Assembly (NCBI GenBank): GCA_028695945.1
Contig: JAQVIB010000137.1
Coordinates: 1 to 5,679, forward strand
Origin: Lachnospiraceae bacterium
Lineage (GTDB): Bacteria; Bacillota; Clostridia; Lachnospirales; Anaerotignaceae
Direction: 5' to 3'
DNA length: 5,679 nucleotides
Shown here: positions 1 through 5,380 of the stretch, piece after piece
How the letters are laid out: each line of letters begins with the position of its first letter
How positions within the stretch are numbered: the stretch's first letter is position 1
Notes under the pieces: generated by a model
What the model was told of the DNA's origin: nothing
Database searches by the model: none
What the model saw: the letters and a program-made list of their open reading frames with translations, nothing else
Program-made: the position numbers and the translations under genes

Positions 1-390
1 CATTTTTATAACAGTATTTAAAACCATTGCTGCAACCGCAACTCTAACTGCTGCAAAAGCATTTTGAACTACCGCCATATCTGCAAATGTAGTAAGGAAG
101 GTTGCAATTATGCAAATAATTATAAGGGATGGTGTTACAAGACCAGTAGTCGCAATTATTCCACCTAATATTCCTTTCATTTTACACCCAATAAAAGTAG
201 CTGTATTTACAGCAATAACCCCAGGGGTGCATTGTCCAATAGCATAATAATTTAATAATTCTTCCTCGGTTACCCAATTTTTCTTATCTACCACTTCTGC
301 CTGCAAAATAGGAAGCATTGTAAGCCCGCCTCCGAAGGTGCAAACTCCAATGCGTGCAAAGGTTAAATATAAATCTAAAAATAAATTCAA
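1..390 (-). CDS. Chromate transporter (CHR/ChrA family), N-terminal part, runs off the left edge
   Basis: The 130 residues visible match the start of the CHR (chromate ion transporter) family. Characteristic stretches are FARIGVCTFGGGLTMLP at residues 11-27, the EVVDKKNWVTEEE segment at 32-44, and YYAIGQCTPGVIAVNTATF at 48-66. Hydrophobic, probably membrane-spanning segments follow at about 74-100 and 106-128. Family members export chromate or act as related anion transporters in the cytoplasmic membrane; in Firmicutes the short single-domain form often occurs as tandem pairs, so a second copy may lie beyond the left edge. The start is TTG at 390: an in-frame TAA sits immediately upstream, a purine-rich SD (AAGAAGAAGG, 399-408) lies 8 nt before it, and the next in-frame ATG falls inside the conserved region. 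The family assignment is firm, but real chromate transport is inferred only. It follows prfA, with a likely promoter of its own. Confidence 0.88.
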   Translation of the reverse strand, partial: MNLFLDLYLTFARIGVCTFGGGLTMLPILQAEVVDKKNWVTEEELLNYYAIGQCTPGVIAVNTATFIGCKMKGILGGIIATTGLVTPSLIIICIIATFLTTFADMAVVQNAFAAVRVAVAAMVLNTVIKM

Positions 391-416
391 TTAATTCGCC
401 TTCTTCTTTTTTATGT

Positions 417-444
417 ATTATACTTAAGACAATGACCTATGAAT
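417..444 (-). promoter_or_regulatory. Possible promoter of the chromate transporter gene
   Basis: On the minus strand a perfect TATAAT (417-422) lies about 27 nt before the TTG start, which puts the predicted transcription start just upstream of the SD. The -35 region is weak: TTCATA at 15 bp or ATTCAT at 16 bp spacing. The right part of this promoter overlaps one arm of an inverted repeat, so it could be regulated, or weak and secondary to read-through from prfA. Confidence 0.45.
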
Positions 445-472
445 TATGCAAATTAGCCACCTCATAGGTCAT
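432..472. repeat. 11-bp inverted repeat between prfA and the chromate transporter gene
   Basis: ATGACCTATGA (432-442) and TCATAGGTCAT (462-472) are perfect reverse complements separated by 19 nt. In the minus-strand transcript this hairpin lies just after the prfA stop, but what follows is TGTCTTAAG rather than a U-run, so it is a poor intrinsic terminator in that direction. On the plus strand a T-rich stretch follows, but no plus-strand gene precedes it. One arm falls in the -35/spacer area of the promoter for the downstream gene, so an operator is an alternative. Confidence 0.6.
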
Positions 473-491
473 GTAATGTTTTATTTTGCAG

Positions 492-1565
492 TTATTCCTC
501 ATCCTGACCTTGCATTTTATTTGCCTGCTCATTTGTAATAAGTGGGTCAACAAATACATCTAAATCCCCGTTAAGAACCGCATCAATTCTATATACGCTA
601 AGTTTTATTCTGTGGTCTGTAACACGCCCATCAGGAAAATTATATGTCCTTATCTTGTCGCTTCTATCTCCGCTTCCAACCTGTGCTTTTCTTTCTGCTG
701 ATATCTCGCTATCGTGTTTTGCCTGCTCCAGCTCATAAAGCCTTGCAAGCAAAACCTTAAGTCCTTTTTCTTTATTTTTCAACTGACTTTTTTCATCTTG
801 ACAGCTTACTACAAGGCCTGTGGGCACGTGGGTTATACGTACAGCGGAATCTGTAGTATTTACACACTGCCCTCCGTTTCCTGATGCTCGGAAAACATCA
901 ATACGAACATCGTTCATGTTAAGGTTAACATCAACCTCTTCTGCTTCAGGAAGTACCGCAACGGTTACGGCAGAGGTGTGTATTCTTCCACCACTTTCCG
1001 TAGCAGGGACACGCTGAACTCGATGTCCGCCACTTTCAAACTTAAGTCTGCTATAAGCACCCTGTCCGCTTATCATAAAAGTAATTTCTTTGTATCCTCC
1101 AATGCCATTTTCATTGGAACTTATCATTTCAGTCTTCCATTTTTTACCTTCAGCATAGCGTGCATACATTCTAAATAGCTCTGCAGCAAATAAAGCCGCC
1201 TCATCGCCACCAACACCTGCACGTATTTCCATAATAACATTCTTTTCATCATTAGGGTCTTTAGGCAAAAGCAATATTTTTATTTCTTGTTGAAGCTCTT
1301 CAATTTTAGCTTTGTTTTCATTTAGTTCTTCCTTAACCATCTGCTTAAAATCGTCGTCAATGCTTTCCCCTAACATTTCAAGGGCATCTGCAACCGCCTG
1401 TTTAGCATCTTTGTACTCTCTGTATTTTTCAACAATAGGTGTCATGTCACTGTACTCTTTCATAAGCTTACGCCACTGGGTCTGGTCTGCTATTATATCT
1501 GGGTCATTAACTCTATCACCTAAATCTCTGTATTTCATTTCAAGTTCTTCAATTTTTTCAAACAT
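492..1565 (-). CDS. prfA: Peptide chain release factor 1 (RF1)
   Basis: Cytoplasmic class-I release factor that recognises UAA and UAG stop codons on the ribosome and triggers hydrolysis of peptidyl-tRNA. The protein has 357 residues, normal for RF1. The N-terminal part (about 1-100) is a charged helical domain. The codon-recognition PxT motif is PAT at 187-189, within HRVQRVPATESGGRIHTSA, which distinguishes RF1 from RF2 (SPF). The catalytic GGQ is at 231-233, in RASGNGGQCVNTTDSAVRIT. The ATG start has GAGG 7 nt upstream (1573-1576). It is the last gene of the DUF1385-prmC-prfA operon, starting 13 nt after the prmC stop; PrmC methylates the glutamine of this GGQ. The frame is intact, with no oddities. 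Confidence 0.98.
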   Translation of the reverse strand: MFEKIEELEMKYRDLGDRVNDPDIIADQTQWRKLMKEYSDMTPIVEKYREYKDAKQAVADALEMLGESIDDDFKQMVKEELNENKAKIEELQQEIKILLLPKDPNDEKNVIMEIRAGVGGDEAALFAAELFRMYARYAEGKKWKTEMISSNENGIGGYKEITFMISGQGAYSRLKFESGGHRVQRVPATESGGRIHTSAVTVAVLPEAEEVDVNLNMNDVRIDVFRASGNGGQCVNTTDSAVRITHVPTGLVVSCQDEKSQLKNKEKGLKVLLARLYELEQAKHDSEISAERKAQVGSGDRSDKIRTYNFPDGRVTDHRIKLSVYRIDAVLNGDLDVFVDPLITNEQANKMQGQDEE

Positions 1566-1578
1566 CTGTTTACCTCGC

Positions 1579-2439
1579 TTACAAAATTTTTCCTAATACA
1601 ACTCTATCAAGACCTGCAAGGTCTTTTATTACTTCTATTTTATCAAAGCCTTCTGCTTTAAGCAAATCGCTAACGTCAATACCTTGGTCGTAACCTATTT
1701 CAAAAAACATCCAGCCATTTGAAGAAAGGTACTTTTTACCTTTGGGTATTATCTCTTTGTAAAAATCCAATCCGTCACGGCCTCCGTCTAAGGCAATCAT
1801 AGGTTCAAAATCCTTTACTTCAGGCATAAGTCCTTTAATTACACTCTTCGCTATATACGGAGGATTAGACACAATTGCATCAAATTTTCCATAATGCTCT
1901 TCACCCAATTTTTCAAACAGATTGCTGTTAATAAATTGAATTCTTTCCAGAACCTTGTTTCGCTCCGCATTTCTCCTTGCAACCTCTAATGCATCCGTGC
2001 TTATATCCACTGCAACTGCCTTATTAACTCCATAGTGTAAAAGACTTATGGGGATACACCCACTTCCTGTACCTATATCCATAATACTGTTTATTACGTT
2101 ATTTTTTTTATATTCCAGTATAGTTTCCACCAAAATCTCAGTATCAGGTCTAGGAATAAGTACTGCATTAGATACGAAGAAATCTAGCCCCATAAACTGG
2201 CAACTTCCAATAATATATTGAGTTGGTATCCTTTTGCCCCTTTTGTCAACCATTTTCCAGAATTCCTCTGCCTCATTGCCATTAAGGCAATAGTCATTTT
2301 TTGTAAAAAGCTGAACCTTAGTAAATCCTGTTGCTTTCATCATAAAAAGCTGAGCATCCAGTTGATATTCACCCACTCCGTCATTTTTAAGTTTTCGGCT
2401 TGCCTCCATCAGTAAACTCTCTAACTTATTCTGGCTCAT
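1579..2439 (-). CDS. prmC: Release factor glutamine methyltransferase PrmC
   Basis: S-adenosylmethionine-dependent enzyme that N5-methylates the glutamine of the GGQ motif in release factors, raising termination efficiency. From ATG at 2439 the protein has 286 residues, typical of the family. An N-terminal helical substrate-binding domain precedes VLIPRPDTE (about 93-101). The SAM-binding motif I is DIGTGSGCIPISL (121-133), and the catalytic NPPY (192-195, in IVSNPPYIAK) is the hallmark of this methyltransferase group. An in-frame TTG at 2445 would add two residues, but its distance from the SD AAGGGAG (2449-2455) is only 3 nt, against 9 nt for the ATG, so ATG is preferred. The start overlaps the end of the DUF1385 gene by 14 nt, which suggests translational coupling. 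prfA, encoding its substrate, follows directly. Confidence 0.96.
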   Translation of the reverse strand: MSQNKLESLLMEASRKLKNDGVGEYQLDAQLFMMKATGFTKVQLFTKNDYCLNGNEAEEFWKMVDKRGKRIPTQYIIGSCQFMGLDFFVSNAVLIPRPDTEILVETILEYKKNNVINSIMDIGTGSGCIPISLLHYGVNKAVAVDISTDALEVARRNAERNKVLERIQFINSNLFEKLGEEHYGKFDAIVSNPPYIAKSVIKGLMPEVKDFEPMIALDGGRDGLDFYKEIIPKGKKYLSSNGWMFFEIGYDQGIDVSDLLKAEGFDKIEVIKDLAGLDRVVLGKIL

Positions 2440-3376
2440 CCTCAAGCACTCCCTTCATTGCAGCAATTGCCGCTTCAATTTGGGAGCCATCAGGCTCGGC
2501 TGTTGTAATTTTTTGTAAACAAAGCCCTGGTGCACTAACAATTGCAACAAACTTATTTTCACTTCTGCCTGCCCATTGTATAATTTCGTAAGAAATACCA
2601 GCCACAAACGGAACAAGCAAAATTCTGCTTATTAACCTTAATATAAGGCTGTCTGTATGCACAAAAAAGAAAACCACCATGCTTATTACCATAACTATAA
2701 GTAAGAAACTAGTTCCGCAACGCTTATGCAAACGTGTATGCTTCTTTACATTTTCTACAATCAGCTCTTCATCATGCTCAAAACAGTTTATTGTTTTATG
2801 CTCTGCACCATGGTATTGAAACACTCTTTTTATCTCATTCATACGTGATATAAGAAATATATAAAGCAAAAATATTGCAATTCTTGCCAATCCTTCAACA
2901 ATACCCAAAGCCCAATTTCCAGGAAGATAGCTTTTAAAGAAACTTCCAATAACAACAGGCAGTAAGAAAAACACTACCACTGAAAAAATAAGACTAAGGC
3001 AAACACTGAAATAAATTAGATAATCCGCAAACTTATCACCGCACTTATCCTCAAGCCATTTTTCAAACTTGCTCGGTTCTTCTTCCGTTTTCTCTTCAAG
3101 ACCTGCAAGCTGTGCCGAACGCATAATAATTTTAACGCCCATAATCATAGATTCAATAAAAGCAGCTATTCCTCTAAATATAGGAAATTTAAAAATCCCT
3201 GCTCTACTAAATACACTATCAACATTCTTTTTTTCTACACATATTTCTCCATCAGGTGTTCTAACGGCAAGGGCATACATCTTTTTCCCACGCATCATAA
3301 CGCCCTCAATTACCGCTTGACCGCCAATATTTTTTGGCTGTATATATTCACTGTATTTTTTATCCACTATGCACAT
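2426..3376 (-). CDS. DUF1385 family multi-pass membrane protein (YqhQ-like)
   Basis: This 316-residue protein belongs to the DUF1385 family, which includes Bacillus subtilis YqhQ; its biochemical role is not established. Conserved blocks seen are IGGQAVIEGVMMRGKK (17-32), YHGAEHKTINCFEHDEE (188-204), HKRCGTSFLL (217-226) and AEPDGSQIEAAIAAM (293-307). Hydrophobic membrane segments lie at about 119-145, 156-178, 223-241 and 247-265. The His/Cys-containing EHK...CFEH and HKRCGTS blocks suggest a metal or catalytic site, which is inference. The family commonly sits upstream of prmC-prfA in Clostridia, so a link to translation termination or simple co-expression is possible. Start choice is uncertain: the ATG at 3376 is only 2 nt from the SD AAAGGAG (3379-3385), while an in-frame GTG at 3367 is 11 nt away. 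Both retain every conserved block. It is first in the operon, with its own promoter. Confidence 0.93.
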   Translation of the reverse strand: MCIVDKKYSEYIQPKNIGGQAVIEGVMMRGKKMYALAVRTPDGEICVEKKNVDSVFSRAGIFKFPIFRGIAAFIESMIMGVKIIMRSAQLAGLEEKTEEEPSKFEKWLEDKCGDKFADYLIYFSVCLSLIFSVVVFFLLPVVIGSFFKSYLPGNWALGIVEGLARIAIFLLYIFLISRMNEIKRVFQYHGAEHKTINCFEHDEELIVENVKKHTRLHKRCGTSFLLIVMVISMVVFFFVHTDSLILRLISRILLVPFVAGISYEIIQWAGRSENKFVAIVSAPGLCLQKITTAEPDGSQIEAAIAAMKGVLEDEPE

Positions 3377-3403
3377 TTCTCCTTTCTATTTCTCTAGTAT
3401 TGT

Positions 3404-3432
3404 AGTATATCACAATAGTATGTGCCACGCAA
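3404..3432 (-). promoter_or_regulatory. Promoter of the DUF1385-prmC-prfA operon
   Basis: On the minus strand TTGCGT (-35, 3427-3432) and TATACT (-10, 3404-3409) are separated by exactly 17 bp. A TG dinucleotide one base before the -10 makes it an extended -10 promoter of the sigma-A type. The predicted transcription start near 3397 leaves a leader of only about 20 nt before the DUF1385 start. A terminator T-run (3435-3440) ends directly upstream of the -35. Confidence 0.82.
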
Positions 3433-3434
3433 TG

Positions 3435-3467
3435 AAAAATCAGCCCCAAGGATTACTCCAAGGGGCT
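3435..3467 (-). terminator. Intrinsic terminator facing the DUF1385 promoter (minus strand)
   Basis: Read on the minus strand, AGCCCC (3462-3467) pairs with GGGGCT (3442-3447). A 2x2 U-U internal loop and a short inner GG/CC pairing complete the stem, and GATTTTT follows. No T-run follows on the plus strand, so it works in the minus direction. No minus-strand gene is recognisable directly upstream of it, so it may insulate the operon promoter from read-through, or end an unrecognised short transcript. Confidence 0.7.
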
Positions 3468-3589
3468 GTGATTACATAAAGGATTGTACTCTATTATCCA
3501 CCTTATGTTTCCAACCAACTAATACTAAAACATTACTGTTATACATAAACAATTAACTGAATATATTAATTGCAAAAGGGGTTGTTGCT

Positions 3590-3979
3590 ATGTATACACA
3601 GACTCGCGACGCCAGCGTAGATGCATATGACTTTGAAACGAACGCATTTATTGGAAAGGCGACATTTACACCCACAATATCAGCTGAGAATTCTCTCCTA
3701 AATTGGGTGAATTATAGTATTCCTCCGAAAATGCTAAATATGGTGAGCTCGAACTTTCAGCCCTCTGAAAACTACGTTCCTATTACCCCAAATGAGACCT
3801 ATCATCAAAGGGGAATATTCAGAATGATGGTCAAAGATGCAAATATTAATAAATGGATACCGCTGGAAGTACCTATTACATATGATTGGAAATCAAGGAG
3901 TCCGGAACCTGGAAACTTTATAAACAGTGTGGAATTCACAAATATTAAACAGGAAGGTCCTATGGAGTTTATGCGTTAA
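3590..3979 (+). CDS. Hypothetical protein of 129 residues, orphan plus-strand gene
   Basis: I do not recognise this protein. It is probably a real gene: the ATG is preceded by AAAAGGGG (3574-3581) at 8 nt, the frame is intact for 129 codons in A+T-rich DNA, and a strong hairpin terminator follows about 100 nt after the stop. The product has no signal peptide, no membrane segment and no cysteine. It is fairly rich in Pro, Asn and aromatic residues, including NYSIPPKM, NYVPITPNETY and WIPLEVPITYDW, which suggests a mainly beta-stranded soluble or surface-type protein (inference). It is the only convincing plus-strand gene here and interrupts a conserved minus-strand cluster. Codons such as GCG, GTG, AGC and TCG look somewhat more G+C-rich than in its neighbours, hinting at acquisition. 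No clear sigma-A promoter was seen; TTATAC-17-TATATT (3540-3568) is a weak candidate. Confidence 0.68.
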   Translation: MYTQTRDASVDAYDFETNAFIGKATFTPTISAENSLLNWVNYSIPPKMLNMVSSNFQPSENYVPITPNETYHQRGIFRMMVKDANINKWIPLEVPITYDWKSRSPEPGNFINSVEFTNIKQEGPMEFMR

Positions 3980-4083
3980 TGACAAAAGTCAATCTTGTTC
4001 TGCGACATACTAATCTGGAAACGGAACTACACCAACAACGGAGATAAAAATATTCATTAGCGAATACTGTAGCAAGTAGTAAA

Positions 4084-4119
4084 AAATACCTCCTAGGGAT
4101 TTTCTTTAGGGAGGTATTT
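4084..4119. terminator. Bidirectional intrinsic terminator
   Basis: AAATACCTCC (4084-4093) pairs perfectly with GGAGGTATTT (4110-4119) around a 16-nt loop. On the minus strand TTTTTT runs through the end of the stem; on the plus strand ATTTATTCATTT follows. It is placed to end both the plus-strand 129-codon gene and the minus-strand broken gene, which converge on it. Confidence 0.82.
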
Positions 4120-4169
4120 ATTCATTTAAATAATCACATAAATACTAGGTTTTATACAAGTTAGTTCAG

Positions 4170-4695
4170 TTATTTATAATAATCTAGTTCCCTTTTAGAA
4201 CATTTCATTTCACATTTTAATCCTTGAATCCCCGATTTTTCTGATATATCATCAGCACTCATAATCTTTATAGGATTAAAATCTTTATTTGGTAGCCATC
4301 CTATTTCATGATTTGCACCAATATAACGGTATTTACCGACCATAATTATGTTGTTAATCAAATTAGTAACAACATGTAGTACACAACCATATTGATCATA
4401 TTTTACATATTTGGATGATTGTACCCAAACATTTCTATCCACTTTTTTGTACTTGCAGAGTATTTATTGAATCTCCAATAAATGATTCTAGACCATGGTA
4501 GTATAAATCTATCAATTCCATCTTCGCAAAGTTCATAATATCATCTTCATTAAAAATTGGGCTATTAAATTTTAATTTTCCAAATTCAAAATTTTTACCT
4601 TTAATATAATCCAAATATCTATTGGGGTTAGTTAACTTATCAACTAAATCGGTAATTTTAATAAGAAAATACCCATCAATATATTCGTTATAAAA
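4170..4695 (-). pseudogene. Broken unrecognised gene, frameshift at an A6 run and no 5' start
   Basis: Two open stretches lie end to end on the minus strand. The first (4695 to a TAG at 4435-4437) gives 86 residues beginning FYNEYIDGYFLIK. It has no ATG, GTG or TTG near its start, and a TAA lies immediately before it at 4696-4698. The second (4442-4170) gives 90 residues ending KRELDYYK, and its GTG start has no SD. They meet at a run of six A residues (plus-strand T, 4443-4448). Removing one A would join them into about 175 residues with no internal stop, so a one-base insertion (or sequencing error) is the simplest reading. The product looks soluble and hydrophobic/charged mixed, and I recognise no family. 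The downstream half contains GANHEIGWLPNKDF and a CEMKC pair near the C-terminus. The lost 5' end points to a decayed gene. A two-way terminator follows at 4084-4119. Confidence 0.5.
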
Positions 4696-4703
4696 TTACT
4701 TAT

Positions 4704-4784
4704 TTATTGATGCAACTGTTCTTTTGCCAATTTATAATTTGGATTGTCATTTTTGTTTTGTTTGGTATTGCTATTCTTTTTCAC
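4704..4784 (-). CDS. Possible Lys/Asn/Gln-rich microprotein, 26 residues
   Basis: A GTG start (4784) has GAGG 7 nt upstream, in a GAAAGAGGT context, and opens a 26-codon frame. The product is very hydrophilic: it begins MKKNSNTKQNKNDNPNY, then KLAKEQLHQ. This composition recalls the N-termini of small spore or stress proteins of Firmicutes, but it is too short to assign and the resemblance is only compositional. The stop is part of TAAATAAGTAA (4696-4706), which closes all three minus-strand frames. It is in the same frame as the last fragment of the broken gene downstream but separated from it by stops. It could instead be the remnant 5' end of that gene, or chance. Confidence 0.35.
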   Translation of the reverse strand: MKKNSNTKQNKNDNPNYKLAKEQLHQ

Positions 4785-5011
4785 AACATTACCTCTTTCA
4801 TTTCACCATATTTACATGTGCATATAAATTATTATTACGCTACATCATACCAGCTACTAACTTCAATTGGTAGTAGCCGCCGTTTTGTATATTTAAATGT
4901 GATTTATTATCTCAACATCGATTTTAGTAATAACTAACCATGTAAAATGTATCTTTACTCTATGTCAAAAGGTAAAATTATTTTTGCAAAATTTTAACAT
5001 TTTTATGTTCT
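4785..5011. other. A+T-rich intergenic stretch with a small inverted repeat
   Basis: No convincing gene was found between the rpmE terminator and the microprotein SD. The stretch holds the candidate minus-strand promoters and an inverted repeat, GCTACTA (4853-4859) and TAGTAGC (4871-4877), with an 11-nt loop. This repeat sits in a small G+C-richer island in otherwise A+T-rich sequence. No T-run follows it on either strand, so it is not an obvious terminator. Confidence 0.4.
4886..4915 (-). promoter_or_regulatory. Weak candidate promoter upstream of the microprotein and broken gene
   Basis: On the minus strand TTGAGA (4910-4915) and TATACA (4886-4891) are separated by 18 bp. A second candidate is a perfect TTGACA at 4963-4968, but its best -10 (TTACAT at 17 bp) is poor. 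Either would serve the reading frames at 4784 and below. In such A+T-rich DNA matches of this quality occur by chance, hence the low confidence. Confidence 0.25.
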
Positions 5012-5049
5012 AAAGAAAAAAGGGTTGGATAAAATAACATACCCAACCC
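5012..5049 (-). terminator. Intrinsic terminator of rpmE
   Basis: On the minus strand GGGTTGG (5043-5049) pairs with CCAACCC (5022-5028) around a 14-nt A+T-rich loop, followed directly by TTTTTTCTTT. It starts about 15 nt after the rpmE stop, so rpmE is a self-contained unit and is not co-transcribed with the genes to its left. Confidence 0.88.
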
Positions 5050-5063
5050 CTTCAGCTTTTATT

Positions 5064-5267
5064 TTATTTTCTGCCGTATTTTTTGTTGAATTTTTCAACT
5101 CTACCGCCTGCTTCAAGTAAAAGCTTCTGGCTGCCTGTGTAGAATGGATGGCATTTTGAGCAAACTTCAACTTTAATTTCACTCTTTGTTGAGCCTGTTA
5201 CAAACTCATTTCCACAGTTACATTTTACAGTACACTGATGGTACTCTGGATGTATTCCTTCTCTCAT
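5064..5267 (-). CDS. rpmE: 50S ribosomal protein L31 (bL31), zinc-binding type
   Basis: Component of the large ribosomal subunit near the central protuberance, contacting the small subunit. From ATG at 5267 it has 67 residues, normal for the family, and starts MREGIHPEYHQ as L31 proteins do. The zinc ribbon is complete: Cys16 and Cys18 (KCNCGNEF) with Cys36 and Cys39 (VCSKCHPFYTG), so this is the C+ (zinc-containing) form. The reading frame extends upstream to 5300, but the ATG at 5267 is chosen because GAGGTG (5274-5279) lies 6 nt before it and because family length and N-terminus fit. It follows rho, as in many Firmicutes, and has its own promoter and terminator. Confidence 0.97.
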   Translation of the reverse strand: MREGIHPEYHQCTVKCNCGNEFVTGSTKSEIKVEVCSKCHPFYTGSQKLLLEAGGRVEKFNKKYGRK

Positions 5268-5280
5268 TTTTTTCACCTCT

Positions 5281-5326
5281 TCTAATAGTCTGTTGATCAA
5301 TAATTAATCAATTATTTATAGACAAC
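5281..5326 (-). promoter_or_regulatory. rpmE 5' leader with potential hairpin
   Basis: The leader between the predicted transcription start and the rpmE SD contains AATAATT and AATTATT arms around a 4-nt loop, flanked by GTCT and AGAC that could close a larger stem. All pairs in the inner stem are A-U. Ribosomal-protein leaders, including ones for L31, are known for autoregulation; whether this is one is inference, and I could not match it to a described consensus. Confidence 0.3.
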
Positions 5327-5332
5327 GTGGAC

Positions 5333-5361
5333 ATTATACCACAACTTTATACACGTTGCAA
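5333..5361 (-). promoter_or_regulatory. Promoter of rpmE
   Basis: On the minus strand TTGCAA (-35, 5356-5361) and a perfect TATAAT (-10, 5333-5338) are separated by 17 bp, with TG one base before the -10 (extended -10). The predicted transcription start near 5326 gives a leader of about 60 nt. A perfect 12-bp palindrome, TTCAAATTTGAA (5365-5376), lies 3 bp upstream of the -35. Confidence 0.88.
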
Positions 5362-5380
5362 TAGTTCAAATTTGAAAAAA

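Noticed and set aside
820..1596. Several plus-strand frames of 65-94 codons opposite prfA
   Set aside because: They are antisense shadows of an intact, highly conserved gene, with no SD and low-complexity Ser/Phe-rich products.
2218..3320. Plus-strand frames of 63-83 codons opposite prmC and the DUF1385 gene
   Set aside because: They are antisense to recognised coding sequence, without start signals or recognisable products.
3980..4080. Read-through tail after the 129-codon gene, with a short open stretch before two stops
   Set aside because: Only about 20 codons are open, in another frame, with no start signal; this is too little to call a gene fragment.
4443..4448. Programmed ribosomal frameshift at the A6 run
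   Set aside because: The needed change is +1, not the -1 typical of A-rich slippery heptamers, no stimulating element is seen, and the upstream half has no start codon, so decay or sequence error is simpler.
4707..4937. Plus-strand frame of 76 codons with a hydrophobic N-terminal half
   Set aside because: It starts at TTG with no SD, lies antisense to the better supported microprotein, and its hydrophobic character is what A+T-rich, T-heavy DNA gives by chance.
5268..5300. N-terminal extension of rpmE by 11 codons
   Set aside because: The SD GAGGTG lies inside this extension at the right distance from the ATG at 5267, and L31 proteins begin at that methionine.
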